This document shows, one piece after another, positions 55,286-64,000 of a stretch of 64,000 nucleotides of DNA. The notes under the pieces are model-generated. The model saw only the letters and a list, made by a program, of their open reading frames with translations. It was not told where the DNA came from and made no database searches. The translations under genes and the position numbers were made by a program. The DNA comes from Bagarius yarrelli. Taxonomy: Eukaryota; Chordata; Actinopteri; Siluriformes; Sisoridae. The stretch's first letter is position 1. Every line of letters starts with the position of its first letter. The stretch lies in NCBI GenBank assembly GCA_005784505.1, contig VCAZ01000008.1, positions 9,790,263 to 9,854,262 of the forward strand, in the 5' to 3' direction.

Positions 55286-56094
55286 CTTGACCATAGACAT
55301 TGCAGTTGTTTAGTTAGCGATAATATTCTAGAACCTTGCATACAGCACTCTTATAAGATATCGTAGGCTACTTCAGAACGCATCATAAGGTGTTAACCTA
55401 TATCCACTTAGGATATTTCGATTTACGAAGAGGTTTTCTGTAGTAACCTCATCGTAAGTCGAGGGTTTTGTAAACATGTCGGGTCTTGTTTGGAATCCTA
55501 GCACATATTAACAACATCTGTATTACTTAATAGTCAGCAATGACTGATGTTAGCCTGGGGTGTAGCATATGCTATTTATACACGTTTCATCACTGCTCTG
55601 GGTTCGTCTCCTGTCACTATAATGTCCCCCCCCCTTCAGTTTATTGGGCGATTTCATCAAAGCCTGAATGTTTGTCCTTCTTAATCACTGCGGAGGAATG
55701 AGAAAAATATAGATGACGGAACCCTGAAGGGAAACACATAAATCTGTTTAAGGAGTGAAAGTCACTCTGGAATGCCAAATTCAACAACAGCCTAAACTAA
55801 TCCCAAAATACAGAAAAAAAACCATTCCACCTGCTGGTTATGTGCTCTGGAAGCCAGTAGGTTACTGGTGGTCAAGGTCTGGGTGATGAAGTTGGAAGTT
55901 TCCTGTCAACTCATCAATCTGACATTTATCATTTATTTATCTGAGTACCAACTGGAACATCCAGATGTGTTTTACAGCAGGAGAGCACAGCAGCAGGGGT
56001 CTATCATCATGTTTTGGTGATTTTCTCTTTCCTTCTTTCTCTCTTTAACACACACACACACACATCAGCATATTCATATTATACGTCATTGTAT

Positions 56095-56165
56095 TGGGGG
56101 ACCTGGTAGTGCAGTGGTTAAGGTGTTGGACTGCAAAATGGAAGATCAGGGTTCGATTCCCATTT
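56095..56165 (+). mobile_element. SINE head only
   Basis: CCTGGTAGTGCAGTGGTTAA and GATCAGGGTTCGATTCCCAT; the body after the B box is absent. Confidence 0.7.
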
Positions 56166-56564
56166 ATATAACACCGGTTATATAAAACATTATTTCCCTC
56201 CATGTAATACTCTACATAACTCTTCTCACACACACACACACACACACTTATCCTAGTCACAGTGCAATTAATATATTTCTAACATATAAAAACCGGATTA
56301 ATTAGACCAACACTAATCACACACACAATGAGTCATATTTCATACCACAGCGTAGTTAAATGATTAAATCTTGTAAGTTAGTCGAATATTTTATTGTTTC
56401 TATAGTAACGGCTCAAGAATCAGGGCTCATGATAAACCGACCGGATTATATTCATATAAAAGCATCTATTATGTGAGTTAAAGTATATATTAAATCTCCT
56501 GGGTGACATTAGTGATTATCAGTCTAATAGGCTACCATTTCTAACAAATACACCAACGTTTCTG

Positions 56565-56715
56565 GTGGCTTGGTGGTTAAGGTGTTTAATTAATACCTGG
56601 AAGATCAGGGTTCGATTCCCAGCACCACTGCTTGGCCCTCGAGCAAGACCCTTAACCCCCAATTGCTCAGTTGTATAAAAAAAGATAGGCGTCTACCAAA
56701 TGCCGTAAACATAAA
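56565..56715 (+). mobile_element. tRNA-headed SINE
   Basis: GGTGGCTTGGTGGTTAAGGT head, GGTTCGATTCCCAGCACCAC, tail GGCGTCTACCAAATGCCGTA. Confidence 0.75.
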
Positions 56716-57085
56716 AGTAAATACGATGTCTGAAGTTCCTCTCCAATGGAAGTAAGAAACCCAAACAGTGTTCCAGCGTGACAATGTCCCTGTGCACAAA
56801 ACCCCTGATCTCAATGAGGACATGCTGTCTTCTGGTTGAAGTAAAAAAAAAACCTCTCATGTCCTGTGCAGATCCCTCAAATCTTTTGAACTAAACCTCT
56901 TTGGGATACACTGGAACCCCGACTGAACCCCAGACCTCCTCACCTTAACATTAGTGTCTGGTCTCACTGATACTATATTGTAGCTGTAGTGGATTTTATT
57001 ATAGGAGGAAGATTGAGACCAAATCTGAAATAGAATGCTAAATAATGTGATGATCAGGTGTCCCAAAGACCTTTATAGTGTATAT
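56716..57085 (+). mobile_element. Tc1-like transposase 3' remnant, copy 2
   Basis: CAGCGTGACAATGTCCCTGT, CTCTTTGGGATACACTGGAA, CGACTGAACCCCAGACCTCC parallel 16840-17050 almost phrase by phrase; ends with AAGACCTTTATAGTGTAT. Confidence 0.6.
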
Positions 57086-58724
57086 AAAACTACATAAGGT
57101 TTTAGAATAACTAATTAAATTATACCATCTTTTCTTCTTTTTTTTTTTAGGAAAAACTGCTATGCTGTGCTGGTATCATTGCACTGTTTCCCTCCTGAAC
57201 CGTTTCCTCTGGTGAAGATACGAACACCAGACTAAGTTTAGCAACAGCGGCTGCTGTGCGACTCGAGGTGGAGAAGCAGAGGAGCGGTGAATTGATGCTT
57301 GCACTGCTTGACAGAACGAGCAGTGGAACGTAAAGGAAGAGAAGGGAAAGAGAACGAGACGTTTCCAAAAAGAGCAACGAAACGAATGGGGAGATGAAAT
57401 GATGAAGTTGCTATGGCAACCCTAGACATCTGCTGCATGGATTCATGCACAATGAACATGTGTGTGCGACAGAAAAATAGAGAGAGAGAGAAAGAAAGAG
57501 AGAGAGAGAGAGAGAAGAAGATAATGAATTGCAAATAGATGATAGAGGAAAAGAGATTAAATGGAGAAACTGAGCGAAACAACAATTAAAAGCTTCATTT
57601 TTTTGGATTTCATATTATAATATGAAAACATTCTATTGAAAAAGTGTTTAATTGGAACACTTTTTCATGTATGCAATTAGCCACTCGTTAGCATAGCAAT
57701 AAATGATATTATGACAATTTACATCAATTAATCGTAATAGTATTATTAAAGTGAATAAAATTATTCTCTGATGAAATTTTAATGATTTTGATCCTAGCCC
57801 ACATGCTGGTTTAATTTTAGGAACCTTTGAACTGCTGATTTTTCCACACAATAGTGTGCAATGGCTTTGGTTGACGAGAAAGTTCATAAGTAAATGGACA
57901 GATTATACTGTATGGTGTCAGTTAGTATTAGATATTACACTCATAAACTGTTGGCTAAACATAGGTTGTATTGTGATTGGTTGCCTTACATGTCAGTTAA
58001 AAGCTCTCTTGGACAACAGCCTCTGCTATAATGCCCAGTCTTCTGGAGTCAGTTTAATGCTTTGGAGACATCTGGTAATATAGTGTATGGTTGAAAATCT
58101 TTTTTTTATAGCGGTGGTAATCAGAAAAGCTTTTGGCAGACAGTTTGTGTTTGTATGATTTTTATGGATTTGCATTTAATTACAAAGTTTTGACTTGGAT
58201 AGAAATTCACCTCCTGACATCCCATATGGTAATTTTTTTTCCTGGCCAAAATAAATAAATATATACACAACAAATGTAAACATATGTTGTATCTCTAATG
58301 ACCAATAAAATATATATTTTATTACATTTTATTTCAATCAAAATAGATTTTAACATATATTTCAGGGTCGAGAAAATTTTCAACCTCACAGAATGACTTT
58401 ATATAAAGAAATTAAAAATATGATGCATGAACGGATGAAATTTAGGCTTTAATCTAAACATAAACTTTGATCAGTGAATGTAAACCGAAGCTTAACTATA
58501 CTCACTTGATGTGCAAGAACAATCCTCATAGGATTTAATGGAAGATCAAACAGCCGGTGTGGTAGTGGCTATCGAGTTGATATACAGTGTTTGTGTTCTA
58601 TTCCCGCTTGTTCCCAAAGCCCCCCCCCCCCCCACTTAATAAGGCAAAATCCCAGCCTTAAAATGTCATGTAAATGTATTTTCTTGGATTGATTTAAATG
58701 GAGATAGGATTTATATGGGATTTA

Positions 58725-58727
<3 letters not shown>

Positions 58728-58755
<28 letters not shown>

Positions 58756-58785
58756 ATCTATATATATATATATATATAATCAAAA
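58728..58785. repeat. (TC)n followed by (TA)n
   Basis: CTCTCTCTCGCTCTCTCTCT then TATATATATATATATATA. Confidence 0.92.
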
Positions 58786-59079
58786 AATATGCGATAAAAA
58801 ACATATATAATATTTAAGAAATATATTTTGAAATATATTTAAGCAAATACATTTTTGGTCCTTTTTCTCTTTATTTTAAAATATATAGTTGATTAACATA
58901 TTTACAGCAGCGACGACGTACGAAAGTCCCATCATTGAACAGACTAATACCGGTATGTTAAATACATTTAAAAACTAGATTTTAAAATGTCTATTGCAGG
59001 TGTTTGACGAAGAGGAGGGTCTTCAATCGTCTTTTGAAGACAGCCGGGGACTGACATTGATGGAAAGTTTATTCCACAC

Positions 59080-59222
59080 CATTATCTCTTCATACAACTG
59101 AGCAATTGGGGGTTAAGGGTCTTGCTCAGAGGCCCAAACAGTGGTAACTGGGAGGTGCTGGGAATGGAACCCTGATCTTCCAGATAGCAGTCCAACACCC
59201 TAACCACTGAGCTACCACCTCC
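59080..59222 (-). mobile_element. SINE lacking its tail
   Basis: CAATTGGGGGTTAAGGGTCT, GGGAATGGAACCCTGATCTT, CCTAACCACTGAGCTACCAC. Preceded by sequence related to 28720-28800. Confidence 0.7.
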
Positions 59223-60609
59223 CCAACTGTTAGGGGTTTTACACTCACTAAACAAAGTACACATACGTAACGAAGTAAACGGTACACAGACACTAAACAA
59301 AGAGGAAACATACAAAATACACGTTTTTTTAAAATGGGAAAATGTGAAGGGAAAATGAATAATAACCGACTTCCTGTTGGGTTTCAGATTTTGCTCTATA
59401 AGACTTTTTTTTAAATGTATTGCTGTGTTACATGTGTGTACCAATTTTTCTACATGTGCTTCAAATATAGTGGGAGGGGCATCAAGAGATCTTGCCACAC
59501 CCACTTCTCAAACTTGTGCTTAGGCCACTAAATGTAGGTAATGTCATGATCCTGCTCACACTAATCAGAACAAAATGACATGACATGACGTCACATGCAC
59601 CACATCCACTCCAATCCACAATCACGTCCCATCCTGCTTCTTGTGTCGTGATATAAGCTCTGATTACTTCATTCTTCAGTTCTGATTGCTGTCCCAATTT
59701 ACATTCCAGCCCTTGATTTGTTCAAATGACTGCAACGGTAATGAAGAGTCTCCGCTTGCAGGATTCATGCCTGGCTACAAATACTTCCTGTCAATTCATT
59801 ACCTGCGTTTCTTTCCTTAGCTGTCTTTCTCTAGTTTTTTCCCAGCTGTTATTTCCATGTTTTCTATAATGGTTGCTACAGCTCCAGACTCAAACCCCCC
59901 CAAACACACACACACATACACACACACGCACACACGCACACACGTCGGTCCAACAGGAGCCACTCCGGGCTAATTCGATATCTGACGTTCGATTCTGCCT
60001 TATTAATAATAGACGAAGGCAAACCACTGCATCAGCACGTCAGAAGAAAGAAGTGTGTGTAATATAAATTAAGATGTGCTGGTGAAGAAAAATTGAGTTC
60101 TACAAAGGATTAAGATTAGACACTAACTGCGTCTGATAAAAACAGGCTTTTGCCCCAAATGCTGGTGCAGTTCATCATTTAAAAAAAACATATTAGTCAT
60201 AGAGTTTGTTTTCCCTCTGGCTGCTGCTTTCTGGTATTTACATGGTGTTATTTTTGTGGAAAAAGAAATAGAGTTCATTACCCATAATACCTTGTGTCAA
60301 GTGGTAATTTACACCCAAATGATAGATTGCAATAAAACAAATATTATGATTACATTTATCAAGTACTGAATTATGTTTGTATTTATATATATAATAAGTT
60401 TTACTTGAGTTCATTTGTCCGGCTTGTTTTCCAAATATTCCTGCATCACCCACTGCTAATTACCTGAATTAGGTGTGTTCAATCAATCAGAAGCTGCAGG
60501 ATACTATCTTAGATAAGGGTGAATAAAGATATAAGCAAATCTAGATTAATCCGAGTTATATGACTGTTATTCGACTCAGGATTAACAAATCCTTCTCTTC
60601 AATTACTCA

Positions 60610-61690
60610 GATCAGTTGAGTAACATTGCATCAAAATACTATGGTAATGCTTCATGTGTGCGATCAGTCCAATTTGAGAGTCATTGGCGGGTGATGTTTC
60701 CTACCAGGAAGCATAAATGGACGAATTCAGCAATGCCACAATTTAAGCCATGCACATTTCCAGAGTCGCATGAGCTGTATGTGGCTTGTTTGGGAGTGGA
60801 GAATGCTAGGCAGCTCTTGAGAAAGCTGAGTGCGTGTTGTTTGGGATGCTGCCAATGCTTGTATTCCGTTCCCACCTGGCTCTTCGATTAAGTGCATAGG
60901 TCTTTCTTTCCCTCCCACTAACCCAGGGCCATTTTGGGATTTGGAAGTTCGCAATGTGGTTTCTTCCCTCCCGAAAGACAGCCTGTTGCTCCATGCACTG
61001 GGTGCAATGACCATGGGCTCCGGAGTGGCTGTGGTGTTACCGCTACAACCATTCGGTTATTAGGAGCTGTTGGGGTGGTGACTCGGATCTAGCCTGCAAA
61101 CTGAATAAATGGTTCCTGGATGCAAACTGGCCACCCACAAAGAGGAACCTTCTCTTTTTTCTGGACCTCCAGACAGAGGTGTAGAGGCTAATTCAGCTTG
61201 CCTGGACTATCAGGAGACAATCAGGCTGCCTTCTATGCCAGTTAGAACCACTTCTGGCCTAGTTGGCAGGCGTACACCTCAGCAAGCCAGAATGTGGCCT
61301 GTTTACAAACTATTGCTGTGCTCCAGGCCTATCAGGCTAACTTGCTTGGTGACCTGGATGGTGGCAGGGAGGCTGACCCAGATGTAGTCCAAGAACTGGC
61401 CCGCCAGGCCACCAAAAAGACATCCAAAGCGGTGGGGTGCTCTATAGCGGCTAGGTGGCGGCACAGAGGTGTCTTTGGCTCAGCCTCTCGAAGCTGCAAC
61501 AGAGGGACAGGGCCGTCCTATAAGATGCCCTCCTTCACCCACCAAGCCTATTTAGCAACTTGGTTGACTTGGTTGACAGGTTTGTGGAGGCGAGAAAACA
61601 GGCAGCGGCTTTCTACCAAATTCTGCAAACTATTAAAACAGTAATAGTTTTTCTTCTTGGCTTTAATGTGAGGTTAATGCATGAGGCAGT
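60610..61690 (+). pseudogene. DIRS-like retroelement gag (ORF1) fragment, frame-broken
   Basis: Pieces in several plus frames: a Cys-rich part (HELYVACLGVENARQLL, CCLGCCQC, about 60770-60860), then LLHALGAMTMGSG (about 60990), then LQAYQANLLGDLDGG and VVQELARQATKKTSKAVGCS (about 61330-61450), and VDRFVEARKQAAAF (about 61570). The order and wording fit ORF1 of fish DIRS1-type elements as I recall them. No recombinase or reverse transcriptase part was seen downstream. Confidence 0.55.
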
Positions 61691-62839
61691 AAGTAAGGTA
61701 ATTAAGTGGGGTTTTTTTTGCTTTTACTGTACTGACGGTACATAACTACTCTACAAGCACTAGTCCAGCTAAAGGAAAAAATCTCCACCCCTTAAATAAT
61801 GGCGGCTCAAGAAAATACAGACTATAAAAGCCTCTTCTAAAAGCACACGGCATAACATGCGTTATCAGAGTACAATTAAATGCAGAAGTCCAATAGACCG
61901 AACCCCCTTTCTCAGGAAGCACATAGTTCCTTTCTCCACTTCGGTTTTCTGGCACAAACACAAAACCACTGACTTTATCAAGATGAATTAGTAACGTTGC
62001 CATAAAATACGTGTTTCAACTTTAAAGCTTCTCTGAAATTATTAAAATAACTTGTGTTAAGATTTAAAAATGCTTTAAATATTTAATACTCTGTTCCAAA
62101 AATCCTAGAAAAGATCTCCTCATCTTTAACCTCAGTAAAAATGCCAAGCTTTACAAACTTGGCTAATTTTCTTGTCAATGTTCACAACTCGTCACTAGCC
62201 ACAAAAAAATCTTAAGTATTTCGTTTATTTTTACTCTGTTATATTTTTTAAAACTGTAATAACACACCATGCAACAGACAGGTAACACTGATGAATTGTT
62301 AGCTAGCTAGATTAGCATACAGGTTCTTAAGCTTAAAAAATGACAGGCGGTTATGCCTATTTTTGTAGCATCGATTAACATAGTTATGTTTTTTAATTGT
62401 TATTTCCACAAAATTACAGAAAGTATTTAATATACTAAGGGAAAAATTACATCCTGTGATTATTGTGTTTTAATAAATATTCTTAGGGATATTAAATTGT
62501 AAACACCCGATACAAATCTGTTTTCGAAGAAATAATAAAAAAGTAATTGCCCAACTATAATGACTGGGAAATGGACATTCTCGATTCACTTAATTTTGTC
62601 GTGTCCACAAAATATTAACTTGTGGGAACTTGATGTTATATTGTAGCCACAAGATATTACTTCGTGGGAACATGATATTCATTCCATGGCCACAAGCTTA
62701 TTATATTAAGGTAACGGCATCCTTATGTCATGACCGCATGATGTTAAGTCGTGGCCTTGAGATGCTATGTTGAGGGAATGACATTAGTTTCTCATGGAGT
62801 TTTATGTTGAAAAAAATTAATTATTAAATGCAATAAACA

Positions 62840-63790
62840 CAATTTATTCACAGCATATCAGCTAGAATCAGGGGGAAGGTGTACAAGACAGTGGTGAGAC
62901 CAGCTATGATGTATGGTTTAGAGACAGTGGTGAGACAGTTATGATGTACGGTTTAGAGACAGTGGTGAGAGCAGCTATGATGTATGGTTTAGAGACAGTG
63001 GTGAGACCAGCTATGATGTATGGTTTAGAGACAGTGGTGAGACCAGCTATGATGTATGGTTTAGAGACAGTGGTGAGACCAGCTATGATGTATGGTTTAG
63101 AGACAGTGGTGAGACCAGCTATGATGTACGGTTTAGAGACAGTGGTGAGACCAGCTATGATGTACGGTTTAGAGACAGTGGTGAGACCAGCTATGATGTA
63201 TCGTTAGCGACAGTGGTGAGACCAGCTATGATGTATGGTTTAGAGACAGTGGTGAGACTGGCTATGATGTATGGTTTAGAGACAGTGGTGAGACCAGCTA
63301 TGATGTATGGTTTAGAGACAGTGGTGAGACCAGCTATGATGTATGGGTTTAGAGGACAGTGGTGAGAGACCAGTGGCTATGTATGATGTATGGTTTAGAG
63401 ACAGTGGTAAGACCAGCTATGATAGACGGTTTAGAGACAGTGGCGCTAAGAAAGAGACAGGTGGCAGAGCTGAAGATGTTGAAGTGACAAGGTTAGACAG
63501 GATTAGGAATAAGTTCATTAGGGGCATGACTCATGTTAGATTTTTTTTTGAAGAAAGTCAGGAAAGCTGAGGTAGTTTGGACATGTACAGAGGAGGGATA
63601 GTAAATATATTAGTAGGAGGATGTTAGAAATGAAGCTACCAGGCAGAAGGCAAAAAGAAAGACCAAAGAGGAGGTATATGGCTGCGATAAACAAAGACAT
63701 GAAGTTAGTGGGTGTGAGTGAAGATGTGAGGATGTAGAGAATAGGGTTAGGTGAAGACAGATGATTCGCTGAGGTGAACCCCTAAAAGAG
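62840..63790 (+). pseudogene. LINE ORF2 3' part with internal 36-bp tandem expansion
   Basis: Reads ISARIRGKVYKTVVRPAMMY at 62848, then the tandem array, then KKETGGRAEDVEVTRLDRIR, NKFIRGMTHVR (63450-63540). After a frame change come KARLRWFGHVQR-, SRRMLEMKLPGRRQKE and RPKRRYMAAINKDMKLVGVS. This is the C-terminal end of a non-LTR retrotransposon reverse-transcriptase ORF common in fishes; the clade was not determined. The 5' part of the ORF is absent. Confidence 0.75.
62882..63437 (+). repeat. 36-bp minisatellite, about 15 copies, coding-derived
   Basis: Unit ATGATGTATGGTTTAGAGAC then AGTGGTGAGACCAGCT, translating as a 12-residue repeat MMYGLETVVRPA. In frame for 62941-63200; single-base losses and gains at about 63200, 63345 and 63365 then shift it. 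Confidence 0.95.
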
Positions 63791-64000
63791 AACAGCCGGA
63801 AGGAGAAGAAAGTGTTCCCTTTTAGGAATTGTCGATGGTACAGCCTGTTAACCTTAGGACTGCGCTTTAGGTTATAAACGACCCGTGTTTTTATAGGGCA
63901 CAAATATATCTTCGAATTCACAGTAAAACTTTATTTAATCAATCGTCCTTATCTTCATCTTATCTCGACTACTGTGGTCACCATACATACGGTTAAAGTC

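Larger units (their letters stand above)
53597..64000 (-). other. npr1: Upstream npr1 intron or 5' region
   Basis: The first visible npr1 exon starts in mid-protein, so transcription must enter from the right. No ectodomain exon was recognised here. The segment carries repeats described separately. 55290-56090, 57090-58990, 59230-60600 and 61700-62860 show no recognisable gene. Confidence 0.6.

Noticed and set aside
53597..64000. Search for the missing npr1 ectodomain exons and signal peptide
   Set aside because: No frame in this stretch resembles the ANP-binding domain; they are taken to lie beyond 64000.

Overview
The window looks like nuclear DNA from a teleost fish. It holds intron-rich genes with GT-AG splice sites, very many (CA)n, (GA)n and (GATG)n tracts, tRNA-headed SINEs in both orientations, Tc1-like remnants and LINE and DIRS-like retroelement pieces. 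The SINE types are ones I associate with otophysan fishes, perhaps catfish, but the species is not certain. I see nothing bacterial and no CRISPR array.

Two protein-coding genes are present, both on the minus strand. From about 875 to 15850 lies ints3 (Integrator complex subunit 3, also a SOSS complex subunit). Twenty-one clean exons join into an uninterrupted 748-codon frame starting at the ATG at 15850. A 22nd exon near 875-992 is recognisable but damaged, and the rest of the C-terminus lies beyond the left edge. From 20296 to 53596 lies the 3' part of a receptor guanylyl cyclase, best called npr1 (atrial natriuretic peptide receptor type A). Eighteen exons give a 712-residue frame: end of the ligand-binding ectodomain, one membrane segment, kinase homology domain, coiled-coil linker, guanylyl cyclase domain and stop. 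The signal peptide and most of the ectodomain lie beyond the right edge. The order npr1 then ints3, in the same direction, is the order known in human 1q21, which supports naming it npr1 rather than npr2.

Layout: 1-816 noisy CA-rich minisatellite; 875-15850 ints3; 15851-20295 intergenic, with the ints3 promoter, a Tc1-like remnant, a GA tract and a SINE; 20296-33458 the compact intracellular and juxtamembrane part of npr1; 33459-53460 a 20-kb npr1 intron almost filled by tandem repeats; 53597-64000 further upstream npr1 intron with nested repeats, a DIRS-like gag fragment and a LINE 3' end.

I found no wholly new gene system. The most interesting signals are structural. A (TG)18 tract and a sense SINE occupy the 3' splice-site region of a frame-neutral npr1 exon. 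A reverse-transcriptase frame carries a 12-codon tandem expansion. There is a perfect 45-bp palindrome in a pentamer repeat. Several apparently unrelated minisatellites share a GGCCACRCC core. The last ints3 exon is broken, next to a degraded second copy of its neighbour.
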